NCBI GenBank assembly: GCA_963700105.1
Contig: CAVOWL010000001.1
Span: forward strand, 186,001-250,000
Direction of reading: 5' to 3'
Length of the DNA stretch: 64,000 nucleotides
From: CAVUWL01 sp963700105
GTDB taxonomy: Bacteria; Actinomycetota; Thermoleophilia; Solirubrobacterales; 70-9
Of the stretch, positions 1 through 6,857 are shown in pieces. The number at the start of each line of letters is the position of its first letter. The stretch's first letter is position 1. The notes beneath the pieces are model-generated. The model had not been told where the DNA came from. It was given only the letters and a program-made list of their open reading frames with translations, and did no database searches. A program made the translations under genes and the position numbers.

Positions 1-353
1 GCGAGGCAGGGGAGCTCCTCGCCGCCGCAACCGCGCAGCGCCCGCCCGATCGCGTCGAGGGTGCAGACACCGACGGTCGTGATCCCGGTACTGAGGGCCA
101 AGCCGCGCGCCGTGGCGATCGCGATTCGAACCCCGGTGAAGGACCCCGGCCCGAGGCCAACCGCAATTAGGTCCACCGCCCCCCAGCCGCCGCTTGCCGC
201 GACCGCCAGCTCGATCTGGGCTAGCAGCATCGAGGTGTGTCGAGGCTTGCCCTGCGGCGATAGGCCGATCAGCGACTCCCTCACCACCTCCTCGCCACGC
301 GCGGCGCAGACGGTGGTGTCGGCGGTCGCGGTGTCAAAGCCGACGACGAGCAG
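1..353 (-). CDS. tsaB: tRNA t6A synthesis protein TsaB, N-terminal part (cut by window edge)
   Basis: TsaB is the inactive-ASKHA partner of TsaD in the complex that makes N6-threonylcarbamoyl-adenosine at A37 of ANN-decoding tRNAs. The minus-strand reading begins LVVGFDTATADTT and continues through GLGPGSFTGVRIAIATARGL, the family's phosphate-loop region; about 117 residues are visible and the gene runs off the left edge. No ATG, GTG or TTG is available in frame upstream: the frame is closed by the TAG (360-362) that ends the neighbouring secreted protein. The best start is CTG at 353-351, which places the family-typical hydrophobic strand right at the N terminus, with a weak GGAAG about 9 nt upstream. 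tsaE lies nearby on the same strand, which supports the assignment. Gene identity is firm; the CTG start is inferred. Confidence 0.88.
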   Translation of the reverse strand, partial: MLVVGFDTATADTTVCAARGEEVVRESLIGLSPQGKPRHTSMLLAQIELAVAASGGWGAVDLIAVGLGPGSFTGVRIAIATARGLALSTGITTVGVCTLDAIGRALRGCGGEELPCL

Positions 354-359
354 CTGCTG

Positions 360-737
360 CTACTTCCGCACGGTGAAGGCGTAGGAGCCAACCCGCTTGT
401 GGGAGACGAACCAGGTCACCGTGTGCTTGCCCAGGTTATTGGAGGTGATCGGGTTCACGTAGAGGGTGCCCTGGGTCGCTTCCTGGCCCCGCTTGCAGAG
501 GTTTTTCCCGGTTGGAAAGCGGACGCAAACCGCGTAGACGACGTTCGCGTTGAGGCTCTCAAAGAAGGCACCCTTTTTGCTCGACCGCGAGCAGGCGCGG
601 GCGGGGGTGGCGTGCTGCGTCACGCCGCAGCCTACGTAGTGTTTGTAGGCCGCCGCCCCCGCCGTAGCCGGCGCTGCGACCGCCAGCAGCATGGCGATCC
701 CCAAAACGGTCGCCGCCAGCGCCTTTGGTGACCTCAT
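360..737 (-). CDS. small secreted protein, function unknown
   Basis: Encodes 125 residues. A signal peptide is clear: MRSPK, then a long Ala/Leu-rich hydrophobic stretch ending in a region with several AxA cleavage options near residues 25-30. The mature part has four cysteines, possibly two disulfides, and ends in a beta-rich stretch (HTVTWFVSHKRVGSYAFTV) that resembles the last strands of an Ig-like domain. The ATG at 737 was chosen because the signal peptide starts there and GAAGGGAAG precedes it; a longer in-frame ORF lacks support. It sits between tsaE and tsaB, and its TAG is the only thing separating its frame from tsaB. I do not recognise the family. Export is well supported; function is unknown. 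Confidence 0.7.
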   Translation of the reverse strand: MRSPKALAATVLGIAMLLAVAAPATAGAAAYKHYVGCGVTQHATPARACSRSSKKGAFFESLNANVVYAVCVRFPTGKNLCKRGQEATQGTLYVNPITSNNLGKHTVTWFVSHKRVGSYAFTVRK

Positions 738-877
738 CGAACGCACTTCCCTTCTGGATCGAGTGTCGGAGTCGATGCTACAGCGCGGTTTCACATTTAC
801 AGAACACGGGAGCGAGTCCGTGGATGCGCCTGGTCCCGGAGTAGGGTGCACCTTCCTCGTCCGAAAGGAGACCCGAG

Positions 878-1243
878 TTGAGGCGAATTACCGAGCGGAT
901 GACGGCGCCCGTCGCGGTGCTGGCAATTGCGGCCGGCGCAATCATTCTGGCCGGCTGTGGCAGCACCTCCAACAACATCAGCAATCAGGTGACGCACGCC
1001 AAGGAAGAGGCCAACAAGGCCCTCGAACAGGGCCAAAAGCAGCTGAACAATGCGACCAACCAAGGGCAGAAGGCGCTCAAGGAAGTCCAAAACAAGGGCA
1101 ACTCAACGATCAACCAAGCCCAGAAGGGGCTGAACAGCAACAAGGTAAGCAAGGAAGCGGAAAAGAAGCTGAACGAAGCAAAGGGCACCGCGAATGAAGC
1201 GATCGAAAAGGCCAAGGAACAGCTGAAGCACACAAATTATTAG
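878..1243 (+). CDS. Lys/Ala/Gln-rich helical lipoprotein
   Basis: Encodes 121 residues. The N terminus is a lipoprotein signal with lipobox LAGC (Cys27), so the protein is probably lipid-anchored on the outer face of the membrane. The mature part is almost entirely Lys, Ala, Gln, Asn and Glu in short repeats (QGQKQLNNATNQGQKALKEV), predicting a long amphipathic helix or coiled coil like LEA/YtxH-type proteins. TTG at 878 was chosen because AAAGGAG lies 7 nt upstream; an ATG at 899 has no Shine-Dalgarno. The coding part is visibly less GC-rich than its neighbours. It runs opposite to the tsa genes and stops 2 nt before the tsaE stop. Function unknown; an envelope or stress role is a guess. Confidence 0.72.
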   Translation: MRRITERMTAPVAVLAIAAGAIILAGCGSTSNNISNQVTHAKEEANKALEQGQKQLNNATNQGQKALKEVQNKGNSTINQAQKGLNSNKVSKEAEKKLNEAKGTANEAIEKAKEQLKHTNY

Positions 1244-1245
1244 CC

Positions 1246-1656
1246 TCAGCCCACCTCGACCAGGCGGCAATCCCCTCCCCCGTGGTGGAGCCGAACCTCG
1301 AGCGCCGATCGTTCGAGGCGCGGCTCCTGAGCGGGCCACTCAACGAAGGTGATCAGCTCGGGACCGAGGTAGTCATCGAGCAGCGCTGGGTCCTCACCCT
1401 CAAGGCCCTTCAATCGGTAGAGATCCAGGTGCGCGACGCCGAGCTCAGCTCCCTGGTAGCGCTGCCCGAGCGTAAAGGTCGGTGAGGTGACCGGCTCTTT
1501 GACCCCCAGCGCCCGACAGGCGCCGCGGATCAGCGTGGTCTTGCCCGCCCCGAGCTCACCGCGGACCAAGATCACGTCGCCGGGCCGAAGTCGAGCCGCA
1601 AATCGAGCCCCGAGTTCTTCGGTCTCAGCGCCAGAACGACTCTTGATCCGCTCCAC
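1246..1656 (-). CDS. tsaE: tRNA t6A synthesis ATPase TsaE
   Basis: TsaE is the small P-loop ATPase that binds and resets the TsaB-TsaD complex in t6A37 biosynthesis. At 136 residues it has the usual length. Walker A is GELGAGKTT (residues 33-41), followed by the family motifs TSPTF (58-62) and HLDLYRL (76-82); a conserved FVEWP follows near residue 105. The start is GTG at 1656, 6 nt after the TAG of the upstream uracil-DNA glycosylase gene, which suggests translational coupling. In many bacteria tsaE and tsaB are adjacent; here two extracytoplasmic genes lie between them, one on the opposite strand. Confidence 0.95.
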   Translation of the reverse strand: MERIKSRSGAETEELGARFAARLRPGDVILVRGELGAGKTTLIRGACRALGVKEPVTSPTFTLGQRYQGAELGVAHLDLYRLKGLEGEDPALLDDYLGPELITFVEWPAQEPRLERSALEVRLHHGGGDCRLVEVG

Positions 1657-1662
1657 CTGAAC

Positions 1663-2319
1663 CTAGCCGAAGAGGTCGAGCTGATCGACGGCGAGGGTGG
1701 CTGAGGGTGGCCGCTCAGCGGCGGGCGCCGCCGGCGCTTCGCTGAGTAATTTCGGCAGGCGTCTGAAATCGCTTCGAAGCGCTTCCAAAACCCCAGTTGC
1801 CCGCAGCGCCGCTGCGGGGTGAAATAGCGGCATCAAAAAGACGGTGCGCCCACCCAACTCGTGGACTTGGGGGGTTCCATGCACCCTGGTGATACCGGCG
1901 CTATTTCCGCTCAAAAGCTTGGTTGCGAAGTTGCCCAGGGTGCAAACGACCCGCGGCTCGATCAATGAGATCTGCCGATAGAGATAGGGCCTACAGGCCT
2001 CGATCTCAAGCGGAAGGGGATCCCGGTTCGCGGGCGGCCTGGACTTGAGCACGTTGGCGATGAAGACGCCGTCTCGCCGCATTCCGATCTCTTCCAGCAA
2101 TTGGTCGAGCAGCTTGCCGGCCCGACCAACGAACGGCAGGCCCTGGCGATCCTCCTCGGCGCCCGGAGCCTCGCCGACGAAGATCAGATCCGCGTCCGCC
2201 TTGCCCGCGCCAAAGACTGCCTTATCGCGGGTCTCGTGAAGTGGACATTTGGTGCACGCCTGAACCTGCTGGTAGAGCTCAACCAGGGCGGCGCGGCGCT
2301 CGGCCACGGTTGCACTCAC
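1663..2319 (-). CDS. family 4 uracil-DNA glycosylase (iron-sulfur), possible clamp-binding tail
   Basis: Removes uracil from DNA as the first step of base-excision repair. The 218-residue protein has the four cysteines expected to hold a 4Fe-4S cluster (C22, C25, C109, C126), the uracil-pocket motif GEAPGAEED near residue 49, GRAG near 65 and the HPAAAL catalytic motif near 167. This combination defines UDG family 4, as opposed to family 1 Ung. The C-terminal ~35 residues are a Pro/Ala-rich linker ending in QLDLFG, which matches the bacterial beta-sliding-clamp pentapeptide QLxLF, so recruitment to replication or repair foci is plausible. Its ATG overlaps the TGA of the FmdB-like gene (ATGA). 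Confidence 0.93.
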   Translation of the reverse strand: MSATVAERRAALVELYQQVQACTKCPLHETRDKAVFGAGKADADLIFVGEAPGAEEDRQGLPFVGRAGKLLDQLLEEIGMRRDGVFIANVLKSRPPANRDPLPLEIEACRPYLYRQISLIEPRVVCTLGNFATKLLSGNSAGITRVHGTPQVHELGGRTVFLMPLFHPAAALRATGVLEALRSDFRRLPKLLSEAPAAPAAERPPSATLAVDQLDLFG

Positions 2320-2609
2320 CGAGGGGCGCCCTTCTTCGCGACTCGGGGCGGAGGGATCTCTCCGGCCGCACGCTTTGCTTTTGTCGCCGCGAGGCGCTCT
2401 TGGTGCGCGGCTTCGCGTTCACGGCGGACCGATTCATCGGATCGAACCCGAGCACCGCGTGGCTGACGAGCGGCTGGCGAGGGCACCGAGAGCAGCCTTC
2501 GGGTCTGCGCGGATCCACAAACCGGGCAGACCAGGCTCTCGGTCTTTGCCGGCACCAGTTCCTCAAAGCGAATCCCACAGCCCTCGCACTCGAACTCATA
2601 AATTGGCAT
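2316..2609 (-). CDS. FmdB-family zinc-ribbon protein
   Basis: A 97-residue protein that opens with MPIYEFECEGCG and has a second CPVCG knuckle near residue 27, giving the CxxC...CxxC zinc ribbon of the FmdB/CxxC_CxxC_SSSS family, whose function is poorly defined (regulatory in some methylotrophs). After the ribbon the protein becomes a basic, Arg/Lys/Ala-rich low-complexity tail. The start at 2609 was chosen because the family begins exactly at MPIYE; a longer frame upstream looks non-coding. It is the first gene of a minus-strand unit continuing into the uracil-DNA glycosylase through an ATGA overlap and then tsaE. Confidence 0.85.
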   Translation of the reverse strand: MPIYEFECEGCGIRFEELVPAKTESLVCPVCGSAQTRRLLSVPSPAARQPRGARVRSDESVRREREAAHQERLAATKAKRAAGEIPPPRVAKKGAPR

Positions 2610-2885
2610 CAGCGACCCGGATGGTTTGCCCAAGGATTGAAGTTTGCAAGCGCTCAAGCGATTTGGGTGGATTCTACGGCGGGGCGCCGGCGTGCAGCGC
2701 CCGGGCTCCGAATCAGCCCGCCGTGCTCCCCACCGAGGCTCCCAACCGCGCCGCCAGGGGGATCAATGCAGCAAACAGGCCCCCTGTTAGAGCCGAAAGC
2801 GGCGGCCAAACTTCTCAATCCAACCGGCGGCAGGAGCTTGACGGCGCCTGCTTTATAATCAGCGGAAGGCCGTGACCCCGAGGGC
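2610..2885. other. divergent intergenic region between fmdB-like gene and panC
   Basis: About 276 bp with no credible gene on either strand. It should carry the promoters of both divergent units. On the plus strand a perfect TATAAT lies at 2854-2859. On the minus strand TAGAAT occurs at 2676-2671, about 62 nt before the FmdB ATG. No convincing -35 at 17 bp spacing is visible for either. Confidence 0.5.
2854..2859 (+). promoter_or_regulatory. candidate -10 box for the panCDB operon
   Basis: TATAAT in otherwise very GC-rich DNA, 26 nt before the panC ATG, which would give a leader of roughly 20 nt. A TTGACG at 2838-2843 is only 10 bp away, too close to be a normal -35, so the partner element is uncertain. 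Confidence 0.45.
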
Positions 2886-3791
2886 ATGGACCAAATGGAA
2901 ACCCAATTCGGCAACTCCTCGTCCTTTATCGACGATCGCGTCCGGGTCTTTCGATCCAAGGCCACGCTGCGCTCGGCGCTTGCCGACATTCGCCTGAAAC
3001 CAGGAACGATCGGCCTGGTACCGACCATGGGGGCGCTGCATGAGGGCCACCTCTCACTGCTGAGGGCCGCCCGCGCCGAATGCGATCTGGTCGTCATGAG
3101 CCTCTTCGTAAATCCAACCCAGTTCGGCCCCGAAGAGGACCTCGACCGATATCCACGCGATGAGCGCCGCGATCTCGAGCTCGCGGCGCGCAGCGGAGTC
3201 GACTTTGTCTACGCGCCAGGGGCCACTGAGGTCTACCCCGAGGGCTTCTGCACCAGGGTCGAGGTCGACGGCCTCTCGGCGGTCCTTTGCGGTGATGATT
3301 CTCAGCGCGGCCCTGAGCACTTCCGCGGGGTCAGCACCGTGGTCGCCAAGCTCCTCAACACGATCCAGCCCGATCTCGCCTACTTCGGCCAAAAGGACGC
3401 GCAGCAGGTATCGGTAATCCGCCGCATGGTCCGCGATCTCGACTTTCCGGTCCGGATCCAGGTGCTGCCGACGGTCCGCGAACCCGACGGGCTGGCAATG
3501 AGCTCGCGCAACCGCTATCTCGATGAGGAGGATCGCCGCCGCGCCGCAGCTCTCTGGCGGGCGCTCGGCGCTGCTGAGCGGGCCGCCGAATCCACCGACC
3601 TCCAAGCGGCGCTCGCGGCGGCGCGAGATGAGTTGAGCGCAGCGGGGATTGAACCCGAGTACCTCGAGGCTCGCGACGCAGAGGACCTGCTGCCGGTAGC
3701 AGCCGTGAATGGACGACCCGTACTGGTGGCGGTCGCCGCCCAGATTGGCGGCACCCGCCTCATCGACAACATCTTGATCAACCCTGACTGA
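2886..3791 (+). CDS. panC: pantothenate synthetase PanC
   Basis: Condenses D-pantoate and beta-alanine using ATP, the last step of pantothenate (vitamin B5) synthesis. The 301-residue protein carries the nucleotidyl-transferase signature PTMGALHEGH (with the HxGH-type histidines) near residue 45, the pantoate/ATP contacts SLFVNPTQF and YFGQKD, and the KMSKS-like AMSSRNRYL near residue 204. The first ~15 residues are an extension beyond the usual N terminus; an in-frame ATG at 2895 is an alternative start. It is the first gene of panC-panD-panB, which supplies the whole pantoate plus beta-alanine branch except ketopantoate reductase. Confidence 0.96.
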   Translation: MDQMETQFGNSSSFIDDRVRVFRSKATLRSALADIRLKPGTIGLVPTMGALHEGHLSLLRAARAECDLVVMSLFVNPTQFGPEEDLDRYPRDERRDLELAARSGVDFVYAPGATEVYPEGFCTRVEVDGLSAVLCGDDSQRGPEHFRGVSTVVAKLLNTIQPDLAYFGQKDAQQVSVIRRMVRDLDFPVRIQVLPTVREPDGLAMSSRNRYLDEEDRRRAAALWRALGAAERAAESTDLQAALAAARDELSAAGIEPEYLEARDAEDLLPVAAVNGRPVLVAVAAQIGGTRLIDNILINPD

Positions 3792-3801
3792 GGGGAGCCG
3801 A

Positions 3802-4182
3802 ATGCAAAGACAGATGCTGAAGTCAAAGATCCACCGAGCAACGGTCAGCGACTGTGATGTCGACTACATCGGAAGCATCACGATCGACACAGAGTTGATG
3901 GCCAGCGCCGATCTGATCCCAAACGAGCAGGTTCACGTCTGGGATATCGATAACGGGGCCCGTTTTGTCACCTACGCAATCGAAGCCGAGGCCGGCTCTG
4001 GAACGATGCAGGTAAATGGCGCGGCGGCGCACCTGACGCGGCCGGGTCACAAAATCATCGTCGCCTCCTTCGGCGCTTATGACGAGAGCGACCTGGAGAC
4101 CTATGCACCGCTCGTCGTGCACGTCGACGCTGATAATCGAGCCGTCGCGGTCGACAGCCGGCCGGAGGTTTTGCTCTCGTGA
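3802..4182 (+). CDS. panD: aspartate 1-decarboxylase precursor PanD
   Basis: Makes beta-alanine from aspartate, the substrate PanC needs. PanD is a pyruvoyl enzyme that self-cleaves between Gly24 and Ser25; here the site lies in DYIGSITID. Y22, the serine and the downstream GAAAHL region (near residue 74) fit the family. Length (126) is normal. GAGGGGAG just upstream supports the ATG at 3802; an ATG at 3814 is possible. It lies 10 nt after panC and its stop overlaps the panB GTG (GTGA), so the three genes are one translationally linked operon. Confidence 0.96.
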   Translation: MQRQMLKSKIHRATVSDCDVDYIGSITIDTELMASADLIPNEQVHVWDIDNGARFVTYAIEAEAGSGTMQVNGAAAHLTRPGHKIIVASFGAYDESDLETYAPLVVHVDADNRAVAVDSRPEVLLS

Positions 4183-5114
4183 GCGGGGCCCTGGGTATTC
4201 GGCGCCCCGGGGCGGGGCGAGAGCGCGACGCGGTGACGCTCCCCGGCCTTGCCGAAATGAAGGCAGCGGGGCAGCCGATCGTGATGGTCACCGCCTATGA
4301 CTATCCGTCGGCCTTGGTCGCGGAGGAGGCGGGCGTAGACATCGTCTTGGTTGGTGATACAGCTGCCATGGTGGTTCTCGGCTACCCCGGCACCGAGCCG
4401 GTCTCGATGGACGAGATGGTGATGCTCGGTAAGGCGGTTCGCCGCGGCCTCCGAACCCCCCTGATGGTCGGCGACATGCCGATGGGAAGCTATGAGTCAA
4501 GCAATGAGCTGGCGGTCCAAAATGCCCAGCGGCTGATCAAGGAGACCGGCTGCCAGGTGGTGAAGCTGGAGGCCGGGGGCACCTCGGTTGAGCGGGCAAG
4601 GGCGATCATCCGCTCGGGGATCCCGGTCATGGGCCACGTCGGCCTCACCCCGCAAACCGCCACCGCGCTAGGCGGGTACAAGACCCAGGGCAAGACCGCC
4701 AAGGGGGCGATCCAGCTCTGCGAGGACGCCCTCGCCCTGCAGTCGGTGGGTTGCTTTGCGATCGTATTTGAGGCTGTTCCCGCGGCGGTCACCCAAATGA
4801 TTGTCGAGCGGATCGAGATTCCGACGATAGGCATCGGCGCCGGGCCAGCCACCAGCGGGCAGGTTCTCGTTTTTCACGACCTGCTCGGGATCACGACCGG
4901 CCGCACGGCGAAGTTTGTAAAGCGCTACGCCGAGGTTCACGAGCAGATGGTCAGGGGGATCCGAGCCTATGCCGGCGAGGTCCGCTCGCGCCATTTCCCC
5001 GAACCCGATCACGTCTACAGCGTCGAGCCGGCCGAGCTCGACGCGTTTAGAAACTACCTTGACCAGGAGAGCCTGGTTTCCCAAAAGGCCTGGGCCTGGG
5101 AGCCGCTCCCCTAG
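4179..5114 (+). CDS. panB: 3-methyl-2-oxobutanoate hydroxymethyltransferase PanB
   Basis: Transfers a hydroxymethyl group from 5,10-methylene-THF to alpha-ketoisovalerate, giving ketopantoate, the first committed step of pantothenate synthesis. The 311-residue protein has the TIM-barrel motifs MVTAYDYPSA (near 37), the metal-binding VGD, GDMPMGSY, MGHVGLTPQ and the C-terminal TIGIGAGPATSGQVLV. It starts at a GTG overlapping the panD stop (GTGA). The N-terminal ~20 residues before the barrel are Gly/Arg-rich and poorly conserved in such proteins. It is the last gene of the pan operon; ketopantoate reductase is not in the window. Confidence 0.96.
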   Translation: MSGALGIRRPGAGRERDAVTLPGLAEMKAAGQPIVMVTAYDYPSALVAEEAGVDIVLVGDTAAMVVLGYPGTEPVSMDEMVMLGKAVRRGLRTPLMVGDMPMGSYESSNELAVQNAQRLIKETGCQVVKLEAGGTSVERARAIIRSGIPVMGHVGLTPQTATALGGYKTQGKTAKGAIQLCEDALALQSVGCFAIVFEAVPAAVTQMIVERIEIPTIGIGAGPATSGQVLVFHDLLGITTGRTAKFVKRYAEVHEQMVRGIRAYAGEVRSRHFPEPDHVYSVEPAELDAFRNYLDQESLVSQKAWAWEPLP

Positions 5115-5130
5115 CCCGCCTCGGCCTATC

Positions 5131-5185
5131 GCCGCCGCGGCGGCCGTCGGCTCAAATGAGAGCACCGGGCGGTTCTCCACGCCCG
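5131..5185. terminator. GC-rich hairpins between convergent panB and acyltransferase genes
   Basis: The 77-bp gap contains a perfect 14-nt palindrome GCCGCCGCGGCGGC (5131-5144) and a second inverted repeat CGGGCG/CGCCCG (5166-5171 and 5180-5185) with an 8-nt loop. There is no T-run after either, so these are possible bidirectional terminators of a U-less type only. Confidence 0.3.
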
Positions 5186-5191
5186 CCCAGC

Positions 5192-5809
5192 TCAGGGGGT
5201 CTTCTCGCCACCTTTGCCGGACGGCGTGAGGAAATCAATTCGCGAAAGTTGCCTCGCCGGTGCGCCGGCGGCGATCGTGCCGGCGGCGATGTCGTGCGTT
5301 ATCACCGAGTTGGCGCCGATCACGCAGCGCTCGCCGACCCTGACCCCACTCGTGATCACGCAATTGACGCCAAACCAGCAGTTGGAGCCGATCTCCACCG
5401 GGCCTTTGGTGGTGAAGCCCTGCTCGGTGATCGGCCTGCCCGGATCGTCAAAGCGGTGCTCGGCATCGCCGATGAAGCAGCCGTTGGCAAACATCACGTG
5501 ATCGCCGATCACGACCCGATCGTAGGCGGCGATCATCGTGTTGCGGTTGAGGAAACAACCGCTGCCGATCTCAATCCGGGCATCCGCTGCGAGGGTCAGC
5601 CAGCAGCCCGGCTCAAGCAGCGTTGCTTGGCCAATCCTGAGCCGACCCTGATCCAGCGCCTCGAGCACCTCACCCTCGATCGGGGTGCGGATGAAAAACC
5701 CACCGTGGGCGGCGTGGCGGGCGAGCCGCAATCTGCGCAGGGGTTGGTGGTTGCGCTCATACCAGCGCCGCTTTGCCCACCAAAGCCTCCAACCAGCAGG
5801 GCCGCTCAT
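5192..5809 (-). CDS. hexapeptide-repeat acyltransferase (maltose O-acetyltransferase-like)
   Basis: A 205-residue left-handed beta-helix protein. From about residue 55 it shows isoleucine-patch hexapeptide repeats (for example RIEIGSGCFLNRNTMI, VVIGDHVMFANG, VEIGSNCWFGVNCVI, CVIGANSVITHD) ending in the typical IAAGAPARQL. The catalytic-type His is in DAEHRF near residue 117, matching sugar and xenobiotic O-acetyltransferases. The basic N-terminal ~40 residues differ from maltose acetyltransferase. A GGAAAG lies 9 nt before the ATG. The substrate cannot be read from sequence; the nearby sugar kinase, GT2 and WecB genes fit a cell-surface glycan role. Confidence 0.82.
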   Translation of the reverse strand: MSGPAGWRLWWAKRRWYERNHQPLRRLRLARHAAHGGFFIRTPIEGEVLEALDQGRLRIGQATLLEPGCWLTLAADARIEIGSGCFLNRNTMIAAYDRVVIGDHVMFANGCFIGDAEHRFDDPGRPITEQGFTTKGPVEIGSNCWFGVNCVITSGVRVGERCVIGANSVITHDIAAGTIAAGAPARQLSRIDFLTPSGKGGEKTP

Positions 5810-5876
5810 ACTTCTAGCTTTCCAGAGGCGCCCCCAGTAGGGTCAGCTCGCAAACTCGACGAGGAGGAAATCGAGC

Positions 5877-6857
5877 TTGGCCTCAGGCACAGACGGACTT
5901 CGGGGGGGAATCGACCTCGGCGGAACGAAGATTCAGGCCGCGATAGTCGACGTCAACGGCAAAGTGGTGGGCGAGTCTCGCCGACCCACCCCGCATCGGG
6001 GCGGCCCCGAAGACGTCGCCGATGAGATGGCTGCGGCGCTGAACGAGGCAGCCGAGAAGGCATCGCTTCGCGCCGCCGCCCTCGTCGGGATCGGGGTTGG
6101 TTCACCCGGTCACGTCGATGAGCAAACCGGGATCGTCTCCGGCGCCCGAAACCTCCCCGACTGGGAGGGCAGCTATCCCCTCGCCGAGGCACTCGCCACC
6201 CAGCTTGGCACCGAAATCCGCGTCGGCAACGACGTTGCGGTCGCGACCGACGCCGAGTTCCGCCTTGGCGCCGGCAGCGATTTCGAGACTCTGATCGGGG
6301 TCTTTTGGGGAACCGGCGTTGGCGGCGGATTGATCCTCGACGGCAAACCCTGGATCGGTCGGGGCGCCGCCGGTGAGATCGGCCACATGGTGATCGAGCG
6401 CGACGGAGCAAGGTGCACCTGCGGGCGAATCGGCTGCGTTGAGGCATACGCAGGGCGAGCGGCGATGGAAGCCGAGGCTCGGCGCCGCCACAAGGAGGGC
6501 ACAAAGACCGACCTCTTCAAGCTGATGCACAAGCACGACCACGACCGGCTGACCAGCGGCATCTGGCAGCGTGCCCTAGATCACGGCGACGAGCTGGCCG
6601 AAACACTGATCGAGCGCGCGATCGGGGCGCTCGGCACCGGGATTGCCTCCGCCGTCAACCTGATCGATCCCGAAGCCGTGATCCTGGGAGGCGGCCTCGG
6701 GATCCGCTTCGGGGATCGCTACATGGACGATCTCAAGGCCGAGATGGCGAAGCACCTGTTCGTCAACGAGCGCCCTCCCTCGGTTCGGGTCGCCGCGCTT
6801 GGCGATCTCGGTGGCGCGGTCGGGGCATCGCTTTTGTTCGCCGAATCAAACGACTAG
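5877..6857 (+). CDS. ROK-family sugar kinase (probable glucokinase)
   Basis: Phosphorylates a hexose at the 6-position with ATP; glucose is the most likely substrate. The 326-residue protein has the N-terminal phosphate loop GIDLGGTKIQ (residues 11-20), the sugar-binding GNDVAVATDAE, the catalytic-loop region EIGHMVIE and the ROK zinc motif CTCGRIGCVE near residue 180, followed by LGGGLG near the C terminus. TTG at 5877 is the start because GAGGAGGAAA lies 6 nt upstream and the P-loop is at the expected distance. The stop codon TAG shares the palindrome CTAG (6854-6857) with the restored uvrA stop on the other strand. Confidence 0.92.
   Translation: MASGTDGLRGGIDLGGTKIQAAIVDVNGKVVGESRRPTPHRGGPEDVADEMAAALNEAAEKASLRAAALVGIGVGSPGHVDEQTGIVSGARNLPDWEGSYPLAEALATQLGTEIRVGNDVAVATDAEFRLGAGSDFETLIGVFWGTGVGGGLILDGKPWIGRGAAGEIGHMVIERDGARCTCGRIGCVEAYAGRAAMEAEARRRHKEGTKTDLFKLMHKHDHDRLTSGIWQRALDHGDELAETLIERAIGALGTGIASAVNLIDPEAVILGGGLGIRFGDRYMDDLKAEMAKHLFVNERPPSVRVAALGDLGGAVGASLLFAESND

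Noticed and set aside
2838..2859. TTGACG and TATAAT upstream of panC as a sigma-70 promoter
   Set aside because: The spacer is only 10 bp, far from 17; I keep only the -10 as a weak candidate.
5156..6025. 289-codon plus-strand frame across the acyltransferase and the start of the ROK gene
   Set aside because: Antisense to the hexapeptide acyltransferase and out of frame with ROK; no domain signal.
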